64,000 nucleotides of DNA, from positions 946,627 to 1,010,626 of the forward strand of contig NZ_CCYK01000006.1 of assembly GCF_000826105.1 (NCBI RefSeq). Direction: 5' to 3'. Positions within the stretch are counted from its first letter, which is position 1. The number at the start of each line of letters is the position of its first letter. Below the pieces are notes generated by a model. That model was not told the DNA's origin. It did not search any database and saw only the letters and a program-made list of their open reading frames with translations. Source of the stretch: Pseudomonas massiliensis (GTDB lineage: Bacteria > Pseudomonadota > Gammaproteobacteria > Pseudomonadales > Pseudomonadaceae). Position numbers and translations under genes: made by a program. Below are positions 19,031 through 29,009 of this stretch, one piece after another.

Positions 19031-19552
19031 TCAGATGGGCATGCGGTAGTTGAGCGAATAAGCTTCGATACCGTCGTTAGGCTCTTTGATACCGGCGTTG
19101 GAATAGTGGATCGCGCGAACGCTCACCTCATGTCCGCCACCAAAGCGCACCCCCAGGCCAAGGCGATCTTCGAAGTTGAAGGCCGAGCCCAGCTTGTTGC
19201 CTTCGATCTGGGTCTGGGAGAACACCGAGACGCCAATGCCGGCCTCAATGAATGGCTTCACCGAGCCATTGCCGAATTCATACACGAACACCGGCGCGAA
19301 GGAGAGGCTGTTGTTGCCGGAGTGCTCATCGCCTTCCCAGTAGGTGTAGGCGCCGTCCCAATAGCCGGTCAAATGGCCGAGGTTGCTCTGCCACCAGGTC
19401 TTGTCCCAATCCGATTGCACGCCCAGGCGATACACCATGGTGGACTCGCCGGTCTGCCCTACCGAAAACGATACGCCCTGGCCTGCCTGAGCGGACAGGC
19501 TATGCCCCAGAACCATGGCTGCAATGGCGGCCAGACCCAACATTCTCTTCAT
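19031..19552 (-). CDS. pagL: Lipid A 3-O-deacylase PagL
   Basis: A 173-residue outer membrane protein precursor with signal peptide MKRMLGLAAIAAMVLGHSLSAQA. The mature part is a small beta-barrel with alternating hydrophobic strands. The catalytic PagL signature is RAIHYSNAGIKEPNDGIE, holding the His, Ser and Glu of the active site, and the last residue of the strand-ending YRMPI is hydrophobic as in outer membrane proteins. PagL removes the 3-position acyl chain of lipid A. The start at 19552 is set by the signal peptide. Confidence 0.92.
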   Translation of the reverse strand: MKRMLGLAAIAAMVLGHSLSAQAGQGVSFSVGQTGESTMVYRLGVQSDWDKTWWQSNLGHLTGYWDGAYTYWEGDEHSGNNSLSFAPVFVYEFGNGSVKPFIEAGIGVSVFSQTQIEGNKLGSAFNFEDRLGLGVRFGGGHEVSVRAIHYSNAGIKEPNDGIEAYSLNYRMPI

Positions 19553-19669
19553 GAGGTCATCCTTTTTGATGTTTTTCTCGAACGGTTGCACGGTCAGCCA
19601 AACGTTGCGTCTTAGAAAACATGGCCGCTTTGTAAGTTCAAGCTTACAGACCAAATTTTCACAACTTTT

Positions 19670-20470
19670 TCACGTTTCAAGTAGTTCGACAAGGCCTGGA
19701 GGCAAACCGAAGGCGCGCACTACGGTACTCAATTGCTCGCAAGGCCCGCTGGTCCAGTAGCGCACAGCCCCCGCCGCGCCAGGGTTGAGCACTCCGGCCT
19801 GAGCGAGCAGCCGCTGTAGTTGACGGGCAACCGCCGCGCCTGTGTCCACGATCGCGATATCCGCGGGCAGGAGCTCCGCCAGCAATGGCTTGAGGAAAGG
19901 ATAGTGGGTACAGCCAAGTATGATCGTATCGCAGCCTGCCTTCAGCAGCGGCGTCAGGTAGCCAGCGAGCATCGCCCTCAGCGCTGGTGAGGCCAGCTTG
20001 CCTTTTTCGATCAGTTCCACCAACCCTGGGCATGGCTGGGTGACTACCGTTACACCCGCGGCGAAACGGTCGAGCAAGGCGGCGAAGCGGGCGCTCTGCA
20101 AGGTGCCAGTAGTCGCCAGCACGCCAACGATACCGTTGCGAGTGGCCGCGGCGGCCGGTTTTACCGCCGGCTCCATGCCGATGATCGGCCAACCGGGGTA
20201 ACGCTCACGCAGGTCCGTCGCGGCAGCGGCGGTGGCGGTATTGCAAGCTATCACCAAGGCCTTGGCGCCTCGCCTGCGAAAGACGTCGGCAATGGCCACG
20301 CAGCGGGCGCGAATGAATTCCGGGGTTTTCTCGCCATAGGGGATATGGCCACAGTCCCCGACGTAGAAAAGCGTCTCGCCGGGCAACAGCTGGCGTATCT
20401 CGGCCAGCACGGAAAGCCCACCGACGCCGGAGTCGAAGACGCCGACCGGCGCCTGGGCCTGTTCAGCCAA
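19670..20470 (-). CDS. murI: Glutamate racemase
   Basis: A 266-residue enzyme if a TTG start at 20470 is used. This gives the usual N-terminus (M)[21 protein letters not shown] and follows AGGTG. The frame stays open to 20542, but that part lies inside moeB and has no homology. Both catalytic Cys are present, in ACNTATAAA (about residue 73) and LGCTHYPF (about residue 184). It makes D-glutamate for peptidoglycan. It overlaps moeB by 8 bases and is the last gene of the hemA-prfA-prmC-moeB-murI operon. Confidence 0.9.
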   Translation of the reverse strand: MAEQAQAPVGVFDSGVGGLSVLAEIRQLLPGETLFYVGDCGHIPYGEKTPEFIRARCVAIADVFRRRGAKALVIACNTATAAAATDLRERYPGWPIIGMEPAVKPAAAATRNGIVGVLATTGTLQSARFAALLDRFAAGVTVVTQPCPGLVELIEKGKLASPALRAMLAGYLTPLLKAGCDTIILGCTHYPFLKPLLAELLPADIAIVDTGAAVARQLQRLLAQAGVLNPGAAGAVRYWTSGPCEQLSTVVRAFGLPPGLVELLET

Positions 20471-21218
20471 GCCGCACCTGGCAGACCGGGCAATGAGGGT
20501 CTCGCTTGAGGCGCAGCTCGCGAAAGCGCGCGCTGGCGGCATCGATCAGCAGCAAGCGACCTACCAGGGGCTCGCCGAACCCCGCCAGTATCTTCAGCGT
20601 TTCCAGGGCCTGGAGGCTGCCGACCAGCCCCACGACCGGCCCTAGCACCCCCGCTTCGCTGCAACTGAGTTCGGCCTCGCTACCCTGGCCATAGAGGCAG
20701 TGGTAGCACGGGCTATGGGCCTGGCGCGGATCAAAAACGCTCAGTTGCCCTTCCAGGCGAATGGCCGCGCCGCTGACCAGAGGTTTGCCGGCGGCGAAGC
20801 AGGCCGCATTGACCGCTTCGCGGGTGGTGAAGTTGTCCGAACAATCGAGCACCAGGTCCACGGCTGCCACGACATTGCCAAGGCTGTCGGCATCCAGCGC
20901 TTGGCTATGACGCACCAGGGCGATGTCGGGATTGATGGCCTGCAAACGTGCGACGGCTGAATCTACCTTGAGCAGGCCGACGGTGGTGGTGTCGTGCAGC
21001 ACCTGGCGTTGCAGGTTGGTGAGGTCTACCCGGTCGAAGTCCGCCAGGTGCAGTTCGCCCACCCCGGCGGCGGCCAGGTAAAGCGCCACTGGCGAACCGA
21101 GCCCGCCCAGGCCCACCACCAGCACACGGCTTGCCTTGAGCTTGAGCTGCCCGGCCACGTCGACCTGGGCCAGCAGGACCTGCCGGCTGTAGCGCAGCAG
21201 TTCCTCATCGGTCAGCAC
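20463..21218 (-). CDS. moeB: Molybdopterin-synthase adenylyltransferase (MoeB-type, ThiF family)
   Basis: A 251-residue ThiF/MoeB/HesA protein. The ATP-binding motif [18 protein letters not shown] is at about residue 31, the [13 protein letters not shown] motif follows, and catalytic Asp lies in [10 protein letters not shown]. Zinc is held by CYHC (about residue 172) and CPVC near the C-terminus. It adenylates the C-terminus of a ubiquitin-like sulfur carrier such as MoaD. It overlaps prmC upstream by 7 bases and murI downstream by 8, so the operon is tightly coupled. Confidence 0.9.
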   Translation of the reverse strand: MLTDEELLRYSRQVLLAQVDVAGQLKLKASRVLVVGLGGLGSPVALYLAAAGVGELHLADFDRVDLTNLQRQVLHDTTTVGLLKVDSAVARLQAINPDIALVRHSQALDADSLGNVVAAVDLVLDCSDNFTTREAVNAACFAAGKPLVSGAAIRLEGQLSVFDPRQAHSPCYHCLYGQGSEAELSCSEAGVLGPVVGLVGSLQALETLKILAGFGEPLVGRLLLIDAASARFRELRLKRDPHCPVCQVRLG

Positions 21219-22042
21219 GGCAGTCGCCCCAGCGTCACGCGCTCATGGCCGCTGAGGTCCTCTCGGCTTTCGATCTGCTCGAACCCGTGGCGGGCAAGCA
21301 ACTCGCGGACCTGAGCGGCCTGATCGTAACCGTGTTCCAGCAGCAGCCAGCCTCCGGCCAGCAGGTGTTCGGGCGCGGCGGCGATGATCTGGCGGATGTC
21401 ATCCAGGCCATCGCTGCCCGACACCAGCGCGCTGGCCGGCTCGAAACGCACATCGCCAGCGCTCAGGTGTGGGTCCTGTTGGCGAATGTAGGGAGGATTG
21501 CTGACGATCAGGTCGAACCGCTCGCCCTGCAGGGCACTGAACCAATGGCTGGCGCGGATGCTGACATTGGTCAGCCCCAGCCGCTCGCGGTTACGCTCGG
21601 CGAGGGCCACGGCGTCTTCGACGCGGTCGACGCCCACCACTTCCCAGCCGGCGCGCTCGCGGCCCAGGGCCAGGGCAATGGCCCCGGTACCGGTGCCCAG
21701 GTCTAGCGTGCGGGCCTCGGGTTGCGGTACGCAGGCCAGGGCCAGCTCCACCAGCAATTCTGTCTCAGGGCGCGGAATCAGCGTATGCGGGGCGACTTCC
21801 AGGTCCAGCGACCAGAACCCTTGCTGGCCGAGGATATAGGCCACCGGCTCGCCGAGGCGGCGCCGTTGCAGGTAGGAGGCGAACAACTGCGCGGCCTCGC
21901 TGTTGACGATCCGCTCCGGCCAGGTACGCAGGTAGCTGCGATTCTTGCCCAGGGCAGCGGCCAACAGCAGCTCGGCATCCAGGCGGGCCGTGGGAGATTC
22001 GGGGAGCTGCGCGTCACGCAACAGGCTGGCGATGATGGTCAT
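21212..22042 (-). CDS. prmC: Release factor glutamine methyltransferase
   Basis: A 276-residue SAM-dependent methyltransferase. An N-terminal helical domain comes first, then motif I as LDLGTGTGAIALALG (about residue 113) and the catalytic NPPY in SNPPYIRQQD (about residue 182). It methylates the Gln of the GGQ motif of release factors 1 and 2. It starts directly at the stop of its substrate gene prfA, with no gap. Confidence 0.94.
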   Translation of the reverse strand: MTIIASLLRDAQLPESPTARLDAELLLAAALGKNRSYLRTWPERIVNSEAAQLFASYLQRRRLGEPVAYILGQQGFWSLDLEVAPHTLIPRPETELLVELALACVPQPEARTLDLGTGTGAIALALGRERAGWEVVGVDRVEDAVALAERNRERLGLTNVSIRASHWFSALQGERFDLIVSNPPYIRQQDPHLSAGDVRFEPASALVSGSDGLDDIRQIIAAAPEHLLAGGWLLLEHGYDQAAQVRELLARHGFEQIESREDLSGHERVTLGRLPC

Positions 22043-23125
22043 TCAGTCCCCCAGAGCGGCCAGTTGATCGGCCTGGTACTCGGCCAGCAGCGGCTCGATG
22101 ACCGCGTCCACACCCCCGGCAAGGATTTCGTCCAGGGAATACAGCGTCAGGTTGACCCGATGATCGGTCACCCGCCCCTGGGGAAAATTGTAGGTTCGGA
22201 TGCGCTCGGAACGGTCGCCCGATCCCACCAGCAGCTTGCGCTCGCTGGCGATGGCGTTCTGCGCCGCGCTGGTCTGCATGTCGTTGAGCTTGGCCGACAG
22301 CCATGCCATGGCGCGGGCGCGGTTCTTGTGCTGGGAGCGCTCTTCCTGACATTCGACCACGATACCGGTTGGCAGGTGGGTGATGCGGATGGCCGAGTCG
22401 GTCTTGTTCACGTGCTGGCCGCCGGCGCCGGAGCTGCGATAGGTGTCCACGCGCAGGTCCGCCGGGTTGATTTCCACCGCTACCTGCTCGTCGGGTTCTG
22501 GCAACACCGCCACGGTGCAGGCCGAGGTGTGGATGCGCCCTTGGGATTCGGTTTCCGGCACGCGCTGCACACGATGGGCACCGGACTCGAACTTGAGCTT
22601 GGCGTAGACGTTGTCGCCCTCCACGCGGGCGATCACTTCCTTGAAACCGCCGTGCTCGCCCTCGCTTTCGGAAAGCACCTCTACGCGCCAGCCGCGCTTC
22701 TCGGCATAGCGCGAATACATGCGGAACAGGTCGCCGGAGAAGATCGCCGCCTCGTCGCCACCGGTACCGGCGCGGATCTCCAGGAAGACGTTACGGCCGT
22801 CGTTGGGGTCCTTCGGCAACAGCATGCGCTGCAGGCTGACTTCCAGCTCGGCCAGGCGCTGCCTGCCATCACGCACCTCTTCCTGGGCCATTTCGCGCAG
22901 GTCGGGGTCACTGTCCTTGAGCAGCGCCTGGGCGCCCTCCAGGTCGACCTGGACCTTGCGCCACTGGGCAAAGGCTTCGACTACCGGACTCAGTTCGGCA
23001 TATTCCCGGGAAAAGGCGCGGAAGCGATTCTGGTCGGCAATGACTTCCGCATCGCCAAGCAGCGCGGTCACCTCTTCGTAGCGCTCCTGAAGGGTATCGA
23101 GTTTGTTCAGCAGTGACGCTTTCAT
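22043..23125 (-). CDS. prfA: Peptide chain release factor 1
   Basis: A 360-residue class I release factor. The codon-reading loop reads [10 protein letters not shown], so the tripeptide is P-E-T where E. coli has P-A-T; this fits pseudomonad RF1. The hydrolysis motif is [15 protein letters not shown] at about residue 228, modified by PrmC. It reads UAA and UAG stops. The gene overlaps hemA by 4 bases (ATGA-type) and abuts prmC. Confidence 0.95.
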   Translation of the reverse strand: MKASLLNKLDTLQERYEEVTALLGDAEVIADQNRFRAFSREYAELSPVVEAFAQWRKVQVDLEGAQALLKDSDPDLREMAQEEVRDGRQRLAELEVSLQRMLLPKDPNDGRNVFLEIRAGTGGDEAAIFSGDLFRMYSRYAEKRGWRVEVLSESEGEHGGFKEVIARVEGDNVYAKLKFESGAHRVQRVPETESQGRIHTSACTVAVLPEPDEQVAVEINPADLRVDTYRSSGAGGQHVNKTDSAIRITHLPTGIVVECQEERSQHKNRARAMAWLSAKLNDMQTSAAQNAIASERKLLVGSGDRSERIRTYNFPQGRVTDHRVNLTLYSLDEILAGGVDAVIEPLLAEYQADQLAALGD

Positions 23126-24399
23126 TGCAAGGGTCTGTCCGTGGCGCCCTCATCGAGGGCAAACAATTCTTGGGCCATGGCCAGCGCATCGAGGCGGCCT
23201 TCGGCGGAGAGTTTCTTGAGCTGCACGCTGGGGGCGTGCAGCAGCTTGTTGGTCAAGCCCCGCGCCAGCTGGGCCAGTACATCTTCGGCGTTGGCGCCAT
23301 TGGCCAGCAGCCGCTGGGCCTTTTGCAATTCCTCGTCGCGCAGCCGCTCCCCCTGCTGGCGATAGGCACGCAGCACATCCACGGCCGCCAGTTCCCGCAG
23401 CCGGGCCATGAAGTCGTTGACGCCCTCGGCGACCATTTCCTCCGCGGCCTGGGCCGCACCCTGACGGCTCTTGAGATTCTCGGCCACCACATCATGAAGG
23501 TCGTCCACGGTATAGAGGTAGACGTCATCCAATTCGCCTACCTCCGGCTCGATATCCCGGGGCACGGCGATGTCCACCATGAAGATGGGCTTGTGGCGCC
23601 GCTGTTTCAAGGCGCTTTCCACCGCGCCCTTACCCAGGATCGGCAACTGGCTGGCGGTGGAACTGATCACGATATCGCTGTTGACCAGCTCCTGGGGGAT
23701 GTCGGCGAGCAGCACTGCATGGGCACCGAACTCTTCGGCCAGCAGCTTGGCCCGCTCGAGGGTCCGGTTGGCGACCACGATCCGCTTCACACCTTGCTCA
23801 TGCAAGTGGCGGGCGACCAGGGTGATGGTTTCCCCGGCACCGATCAGCAGGGCCTGGCTGCGCTGCAGGTCGGTGAAGATCTGGCGTGCCAGGCTGACCG
23901 CCGCGAACGCCACCGACACCGGATTCTCGCCGATGGCCGTGTCGGTGCGCACCTGCTTGGCGGCGTTGAACGTAGCCTGGAACAGCCGCCCGAGCAACGG
24001 CCCCACGGTGCCCGCTTCGCGCGCCACCGCATAGGCCGATTTCATCTGGCCGAGGATCTGCGGCTCGCCCAGCACCAGTGAGTCCAGGCCCGCGGCCACG
24101 CGCATCATGTGGCGCACCGCGTCCGCATCTTCATGTACATAGGCGCAGGCGCGAAGGTCTTCGGCGCTCAACTGGTGATACTCGGCCAACCAGGCCAGCA
24201 CCGCCTGGGCCTCGGCGGTGGACTGTTCGATGTACAGCTCGCTGCGATTGCAGGTGGACAGGATGGCCGCTTCCCGCGTACCGGTGCGCTCGCACAATTG
24301 CTGCAAGGCCTCCACCAATTGCTCGGGCGTGAACGCCACGCGCTCGCGTACGTCTACCGAAGCGGTCTTGTGGTTGATACCGAGGGCGAGGAAGGCCAT
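23122..24399 (-). CDS. hemA: Glutamyl-tRNA reductase
   Basis: A 425-residue enzyme. It starts [20 protein letters not shown]. The catalytic Cys is in [11 protein letters not shown] at about residue 50, the NADPH-binding motif is [16 protein letters not shown], and the C-terminus forms the dimerisation helix. It reduces glutamyl-tRNA to glutamate-1-semialdehyde, the first committed step to haem. It is first in the hemA-prfA-prmC-moeB-murI operon. Its leader has a 9-bp hairpin about 20 bases before the start codon. Confidence 0.95.
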   Translation of the reverse strand: MAFLALGINHKTASVDVRERVAFTPEQLVEALQQLCERTGTREAAILSTCNRSELYIEQSTAEAQAVLAWLAEYHQLSAEDLRACAYVHEDADAVRHMMRVAAGLDSLVLGEPQILGQMKSAYAVAREAGTVGPLLGRLFQATFNAAKQVRTDTAIGENPVSVAFAAVSLARQIFTDLQRSQALLIGAGETITLVARHLHEQGVKRIVVANRTLERAKLLAEEFGAHAVLLADIPQELVNSDIVISSTASQLPILGKGAVESALKQRRHKPIFMVDIAVPRDIEPEVGELDDVYLYTVDDLHDVVAENLKSRQGAAQAAEEMVAEGVNDFMARLRELAAVDVLRAYRQQGERLRDEELQKAQRLLANGANAEDVLAQLARGLTNKLLHAPSVQLKKLSAEGRLDALAMAQELFALDEGATDRPLQ

Positions 24400-24419
24400 G
24401 CACTGTCGCTGAAGAAATT

Positions 24420-24454
24420 CTGAGCCGGCAATTGTCCTACTTCGCCCGGCTCAG
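24420..24454. repeat. Inverted repeat in the hemA leader
   Basis: CTGAGCCGG (24420-24428) and CCGGCTCAG (24446-24454) form a perfect 9-bp stem with a 17-base loop, 20 bases upstream of hemA. A smaller repeat, CTATTG-TCC-CAATAG (24471-24485), follows. They could regulate hemA translation or be operator sites; neither is proven. Confidence 0.5.
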
Positions 24455-24493
24455 AACAACCACCGGACTCTATTGTCCCAATAGACGGACGAG

Positions 24494-24529
24494 ATAAAGC
24501 CGCTCATGTGGGTTTGCCCCACGGCTTAT
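24494..24529. repeat. Hairpin in the hemA/TPR intergenic region
   Basis: ATAAAGCCG pairs with CGGCTTAT with one bulge, and GTGGG pairs with CCCAC inside it, forming a stable stem about 50 bases before the TPR lipoprotein start. It may be a leader structure of that gene. Confidence 0.4.
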
Positions 24530-24575
24530 GTCATCATGCCTCCCACCGCAGGTCAGCCGCTCGATTTCTCCTTAT

Positions 24576-26309
24576 ATGAAAACATCCCCCGCGTTGCTCC
24601 TCGCCTTCGCCATGCTGGGAGGCTGCCAGAACTGGGCGGCTACCCGCGAAGCCGCGGCCCCCGCCGCCGCCGAGGCTCCTACGCCCACGCCGGCCCCAGC
24701 GCCGCCGGTGGTCTACGGCTCGTTCAGTGAAGACACCCTCTATAGCCTGCTCGCCGCTGAACTGGCCGGGCAGCGCAACCGCTTCGACATTGCCCTGGAC
24801 AACTACGTGGCCCAGGCCAGCAAGACCCAGGACCCGGGAGTCGCCGAGCGCGCCTTCCGCATTGCCGAGTACATGGGCGCTGACCAGGCCGCGCTGCAAA
24901 CCTCCCTGATCTGGGCGCGCAACGCACCCGCCGACCTGGAAGCCCAGCGCGCCGCCGCTATCCAGCTGGCCCGCGGCGGACGCTACGACGAATCCATGGC
25001 CTATATGGAGAAAGTACTCCAGGGCAAGGGCGACACTCATTTCGACTTCCTGGCGCTTTCCGCGGCGGAAACCGACCAGGCGACCCGGAACGGCTTGCTG
25101 CAAGGGTTCGAGCGCCTGCTAGGCAAATACCCGGGAAATAGCCAGCTGGTCTTTGGCAAAGCGTTGCTGCTGCAACAGGACGGCAAGGCCGAACAGGCGC
25201 TGGAACTGCTGGAAACGACCCCGCCTCAGGAAGGTGAAATCGCCCCGTTGCTACTGCGGGCGCGCCTGTTGCAGAACCTGGACCGCGGCGACGAAGCCGT
25301 GCCGCTGCTGGACGAGGCCGTGCGCAAGGCTCCGGATGACAAGCGCCTGCGCCTGGCGTACGCCCGCACCCTGGTAGAGCAGAATCGCATCGACGACGCC
25401 CGGGTACAGTTCCAGGTGCTCCTGCAGCAGAACCCTGACGATGATGAGCTGCGCTACTCGCTGGCGCTGGTATGCCTTGAAGCCAAGGCGTGGGACGAAG
25501 CCGAAGGCCATCTGAACGACCTTGTCGAGCGCGGCGCCCATGTGGATTCGGCGCACCTTAACCTGGGCCGCCTGGCAGAGGAACGAGGCCAGCCACAACG
25601 GGCGCTGGAACAGTACGGCCTGGTCACTCCCGGCACCGATTACCTGCCCGCCCAACTGCGCCTTGCCGATATCCTGGTGGCCAATGGGCAGGCGGATGAA
25701 GCTGCCCGTCGCCTGGCCGAAAGCCGGTCCGCCAACCCTGACTACGCCGCCCAGCTGTACCTGGTCGAGGCTGAAACACTGGCCGAAAATGACAAGGTCG
25801 AGCGAGCCTGGGCAGCGCTGGAGCAAGGGCTGAGGCAGTTCCCAACCGATTCAAGCCTGCTCTACACCCGGGCCATGCTGGCTGAAAAGCGCGGCGACCT
25901 GGGACAGCTGGAGCACGACCTGCGCAGCATCATCGCCCGCGAGCCGGACAACGCCATGGCCCTCAACGCCCTGGGCTATACCCTGTCGGATCGCACTACC
26001 CGCTATGCCGAGGCCAAGGAACTGATCGAGAAGGCTCACCGGCTGAACCCGGAAGACCCGGCCGTACTGGACAGCCTGGGCTGGGTCAACTATCGCCTGG
26101 GCAACCTCGATGAGGCCGAGCGCTACCTGCGCCAGGCCCTGGAACGCTACCCGGACCACGAAGTGGCTGCCCACCTGGGAGAAGTACTCTGGGCCCAGGG
26201 CAAACAACGGGAAGCCCGCCGGGTTTGGGGCACTGCCCTCAAAGACCAGCCTGACAGCCCTGCCTTGCGCAGCACCCTGCTGCGCCTTACCGGATCCGAG
26301 AAGCTCTGA
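24576..26309 (+). CDS. TPR-repeat lipoprotein
   Basis: A 577-residue lipoprotein precursor. The signal peptide MKTSPALLLAFAMLGGC has a lipobox Cys at residue 17. A low-complexity Ala/Pro/Thr linker (about residues 25-46) and then an array of tetratricopeptide repeats follow to the C-terminus, best seen in the last third (YAEAKELIEKAHRLNPEDP, LDEAERYLRQALERYPD). TPR arrays mediate protein contacts; this family precedes lolB in pseudomonads. It is inferred to be an outer-membrane-attached periplasmic scaffold. The start at 24576 is set by the signal peptide. lolB follows after three bases. Confidence 0.85.
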   Translation: MKTSPALLLAFAMLGGCQNWAATREAAAPAAAEAPTPTPAPAPPVVYGSFSEDTLYSLLAAELAGQRNRFDIALDNYVAQASKTQDPGVAERAFRIAEYMGADQAALQTSLIWARNAPADLEAQRAAAIQLARGGRYDESMAYMEKVLQGKGDTHFDFLALSAAETDQATRNGLLQGFERLLGKYPGNSQLVFGKALLLQQDGKAEQALELLETTPPQEGEIAPLLLRARLLQNLDRGDEAVPLLDEAVRKAPDDKRLRLAYARTLVEQNRIDDARVQFQVLLQQNPDDDELRYSLALVCLEAKAWDEAEGHLNDLVERGAHVDSAHLNLGRLAEERGQPQRALEQYGLVTPGTDYLPAQLRLADILVANGQADEAARRLAESRSANPDYAAQLYLVEAETLAENDKVERAWAALEQGLRQFPTDSSLLYTRAMLAEKRGDLGQLEHDLRSIIAREPDNAMALNALGYTLSDRTTRYAEAKELIEKAHRLNPEDPAVLDSLGWVNYRLGNLDEAERYLRQALERYPDHEVAAHLGEVLWAQGKQREARRVWGTALKDQPDSPALRSTLLRLTGSEKL

Positions 26310-26312
26310 CTC

Positions 26313-26930
26313 ATGTTTTTGCGCCACTGTATCGCTGTCACCCTCCTCGCCTTGCTCGCCGGCTGCGCCGGACTGGGACCCAAGGAAGCCGTGCAAGGCC
26401 AGGGCGACGCCCAGGCCTGGCGTGACCACAAGGCCCTGACCGCCACGGTGAACGGCTGGGAAATCAATGGCAAGGTGGGTATCCGCGCGCCGAGCGACTC
26501 GGGCAGCGGCACCCTGTACTGGCTGCAGCGCAACGATTATTACGACATCCGCTTGTCCGGCCCCTTGGGCCGCGGGGCCGCGCGCCTCACCGGTCACCCC
26601 GGGCAAGTCACCTTGGAGGTCGCCAACCAGGGACGTTACCAGGCTCCAACCCCTGAGGAGCTGCTACAGGCGCAACTGGGCTGGCGCCTGCCGGTGGGCA
26701 ACCTGGTGTACTGGGTGCGCGGCCTGCCTGCCCCGGAAGGCAAGAGTACTGTGGTGCTGGACAGCGACAGCCGGCTGGCACGGCTCGAACAGGACGGCTG
26801 GACAGTGGAATACACTCGCTACAGCCAACAAGGCAACTACTGGTTGCCGGAGCGCCTGAAAGTCCATGGGCAGGATCTGGACGTCACGCTTGTGATCAAG
26901 GACTGGCAGCCCCGCCAGTTGGGGCGCTGA
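26313..26930 (+). CDS. lolB: Outer membrane lipoprotein receptor LolB
   Basis: A 205-residue lipoprotein with signal [18 protein letters not shown] (lipobox Cys18). The mature part has the LolB features [10 protein letters not shown], the GTLYW strand, and [14 protein letters not shown]. LolB receives lipoproteins from LolA and inserts them into the outer membrane. It lies between the TPR lipoprotein and ispE with gaps of three and one base, the usual pseudomonad operon. Confidence 0.93.
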   Translation: MFLRHCIAVTLLALLAGCAGLGPKEAVQGQGDAQAWRDHKALTATVNGWEINGKVGIRAPSDSGSGTLYWLQRNDYYDIRLSGPLGRGAARLTGHPGQVTLEVANQGRYQAPTPEELLQAQLGWRLPVGNLVYWVRGLPAPEGKSTVVLDSDSRLARLEQDGWTVEYTRYSQQGNYWLPERLKVHGQDLDVTLVIKDWQPRQLGR

Positions 26931-26931
26931 A

Positions 26932-27783
26932 ATGAACGCGACTCGACTGACCCTGCCCGCGCCGGCCAAGCTCAACCTGATGCTGCATATTCTGGGGCGC
27001 CGTCCGGACGGTTACCATGAGCTTCAGACGCTGTTCCAGTTTCTCGACCATGGCGATGAACTGGATTTTGCTTTGAGAGACGACGGCGTGATCCATCTAC
27101 ATGGCGCGTTGGACGGCGTGCCCCACGACAGCAACCTGGTGGTCAAGGCGGCTCGCCGCTTGCAGGCCGAGGCCGGCACGCCTCTCGGCGCGGACATCTG
27201 GCTGCGCAAGGTACTACCCATGGGCGGTGGCATCGGGGGCGGCAGCTCAGACGCCGCCACTACCCTGCTGGCCTTGGACCGTCTCTGGCAACTGGACTGG
27301 ACCGAGGATCGCCTCGCCGCCCTGGGGCTCACCCTGGGCGCCGACGTGCCGGTTTTCGTGCGCGGGCGGGCTGCCTTCGCCGAGGGCGTAGGCGAGAAAC
27401 TCACCCCCGTGGAGCCCGAGGAACCCTGGTATGTCGTGCTCGTTCCGCAAGTCACTGTAAGTACAGCAGAAATTTTTTCAGATCCACTGTTGACACGTGA
27501 CTCTCCCGCCATTAAAGTGCGCTCCGTTCTCAGGGGAAACAGCAGAAATGACTGCCAACCCATCGTAGAGCAGCGTTATCCAGATGTACGTAACGCTTTG
27601 AGTTTGCTAAGTAAATTTACTTCTGCTAAGCTCACCGGTACTGGAAGTTGTGTGTTTGGGGCCTTCCCAAACAAAGCTGAAGCTGATAAAGTTCTGGCCC
27701 TTCTAACAGGTACCATCACAGGGTTTGTGGCAAAGGGATGCAACGTTTCGATGTTGCATCGCAAGCTGAAAATCCTGTCCTAA
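26932..27783 (+). CDS. ispE: 4-diphosphocytidyl-2-C-methyl-D-erythritol kinase
   Basis: A 283-residue GHMP kinase of the MEP isoprenoid pathway. It has the N-terminal [23 protein letters not shown] motif split over residues 6-28. The ATP-binding [16 protein letters not shown] is at about residue 97, and the C-terminal [10 protein letters not shown] at about residue 238. The protein looks complete, but base composition drops sharply after about 27455: the last third uses many A/T-ending codons, unlike the first two thirds. A promoter-like TTGACA-N17-TAAAGT lies in this part. tRNA-Gln and prs follow. Confidence 0.93.
   Translation: MNATRLTLPAPAKLNLMLHILGRRPDGYHELQTLFQFLDHGDELDFALRDDGVIHLHGALDGVPHDSNLVVKAARRLQAEAGTPLGADIWLRKVLPMGGGIGGGSSDAATTLLALDRLWQLDWTEDRLAALGLTLGADVPVFVRGRAAFAEGVGEKLTPVEPEEPWYVVLVPQVTVSTAEIFSDPLLTRDSPAIKVRSVLRGNSRNDCQPIVEQRYPDVRNALSLLSKFTSAKLTGTGSCVFGAFPNKAEADKVLALLTGTITGFVAKGCNVSMLHRKLKILS
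27490..27518 (+). promoter_or_regulatory. Candidate promoter inside ispE for tRNA-Gln/prs
   Basis: TTGACA (27490-27495) and TAAAGT (27513-27518) are separated by 17 bases within the AT-rich 3' third of ispE. The -35 is perfect and the -10 matches 4 of 6. It could drive tRNA-Gln and prs, about 300 bases downstream. Confidence 0.4.
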
Positions 27784-27817
27784 AGAAGCGAGTGCTCGGC
27801 ACTCGATGATCCGCCAC

Positions 27818-27892
27818 AGGGGCGTCGCCAAGCGGTAAGGCAGCAGGTTTTGATCCTGCCATGCGTTGGTTCGAATCCAGCCGCCCCTGCCA
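27818..27892 (+). tRNA. tRNA-Gln (anticodon TTG)
   Basis: A 75-base cloverleaf with encoded CCA. Acceptor arms are AGGGGCG and CGCCCCT. The D arm contains AAGCGGTAAGGC. The anticodon stem GCAGG/CCTGC holds the loop TTTTGAT with TTG at 27850-27852, and the T loop is TTCGAAT. It lies between ispE and prs as in other pseudomonads. Confidence 0.97.
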
Positions 27893-27937
27893 TTTTCTAT
27901 ACTCATCCAGGTATACCCCAGCCGGCAGGTACTGCGC

Positions 27938-28879
27938 GTGTCCAAGATGATGGTCTTTACGGGGAATGCTAACCCCGATCTGGCTCGGCGTGTCGTACGT
28001 CAGCTGCACATTCCACTGGGTGACGTCTCCGTCGGCAAGTTCTCCGATGGCGAAATAAGCACTGAAATCAATGAAAACGTACGTGGTAAGGACGTTTTCA
28101 TCATTCAGCCGACTTGCGCACCAACCAATGACAACTTGATGGAACTGGTCGTGATGGCAGATGCCTTCCGTCGTTCCTCCGCGTCGCGTATCACCGCGGT
28201 GATCCCCTACTTCGGCTATGCCCGCCAGGACCGTCGTCCTCGTTCGGCCCGGGTAGCGATCAGCGCCAAGGTGGTGGCCGACATGCTGACCGTGGTCGGT
28301 ATCGACCGCGTGCTCACGGTCGACCTGCACGCTGACCAGATCCAGGGCTTCTTCGATATCCCCGTGGACAACATCTACGGCTCCCCCGTGCTGGTGGACG
28401 ATATCGAAGACCAGCGTTTCGAGAACCTCATGATCGTGTCCCCGGACATCGGCGGCGTCGTGCGCGCACGCGCTGTTGCCAAGTCCCTGGGCGTCGACCT
28501 GGGTATCATCGACAAGCGCCGCGAGAAAGCCAACCACTCCGAGGTGATGCACATCATCGGTGACGTGGAAGGCCGCACCTGCATCCTGGTCGATGACATG
28601 GTCGACACCGCCGGCACCCTGTGCCACGCGGCCAAGGCCCTGAAAGACCATGGCGCCGCCAAGGTCTATGCCTACAGCACCCACCCGGTACTGTCTGGCC
28701 GCGCCATCGAAAACATTGAAAACTCCGTGCTGGACGAACTGGTGGTGACCAACACCATCCCGCTGTCCGCCGCGGCCCAAGCGTGTTCGCGTATCCGCCA
28801 GCTGGATATCGCACCCGTCGTCGCCGAAGCGGTTCGCCGCATCAGCAACGAAGAATCGATCAGCGCGATGTTCCGCTAA
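27938..28879 (+). CDS. prs: Ribose-phosphate pyrophosphokinase
   Basis: A 313-residue PRPP synthetase. It uses a GTG start at 27938, giving the conserved N-terminus (M)[15 protein letters not shown]; the frame runs on into tRNA-Gln, so upstream starts are impossible. Motifs include [12 protein letters not shown], the flexible-loop [12 protein letters not shown], and the PRPP site [14 protein letters not shown]. It makes PRPP from ribose-5-phosphate and ATP, the substrate of hpt and upp in this same window. A strong terminator follows. Confidence 0.96.
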   Translation: MSKMMVFTGNANPDLARRVVRQLHIPLGDVSVGKFSDGEISTEINENVRGKDVFIIQPTCAPTNDNLMELVVMADAFRRSSASRITAVIPYFGYARQDRRPRSARVAISAKVVADMLTVVGIDRVLTVDLHADQIQGFFDIPVDNIYGSPVLVDDIEDQRFENLMIVSPDIGGVVRARAVAKSLGVDLGIIDKRREKANHSEVMHIIGDVEGRTCILVDDMVDTAGTLCHAAKALKDHGAAKVYAYSTHPVLSGRAIENIENSVLDELVVTNTIPLSAAAQACSRIRQLDIAPVVAEAVRRISNEESISAMFR

Positions 28880-28912
28880 GCCCGAGGCTTATGCCACACC
28901 GCTGACGAAGAT

Positions 28913-28948
28913 GCCCCGCCCCGACATTTGTCCGGGCGGGGCTTTTTT
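28913..28948 (+). terminator. Intrinsic terminator after prs
   Basis: GCCCCGCCC (28913-28921) pairs with GGGCGGGGC (28934-28942), followed by TTTTTT. Confidence 0.93.
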
Positions 28949-29009
28949 GCCCTCCCCACCCGCGCTGGTCGCAAACGCTGATGGGTCGGGGCCACTTTGG
29001 AGAAACAAC

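Noticed and set aside
22043..23125. P-E-T instead of P-A-T in the RF1 stop-codon loop as a recoding signal
   Set aside because: This variant is, to my knowledge, ordinary in pseudomonad release factor 1.
24500..24525. REP-like element (GTGGGTTTGCCCCAC)
   Set aside because: Similar in style to pseudomonad REP sequences, but it is single, short and lacks the conserved flank, so it is listed only as a hairpin.
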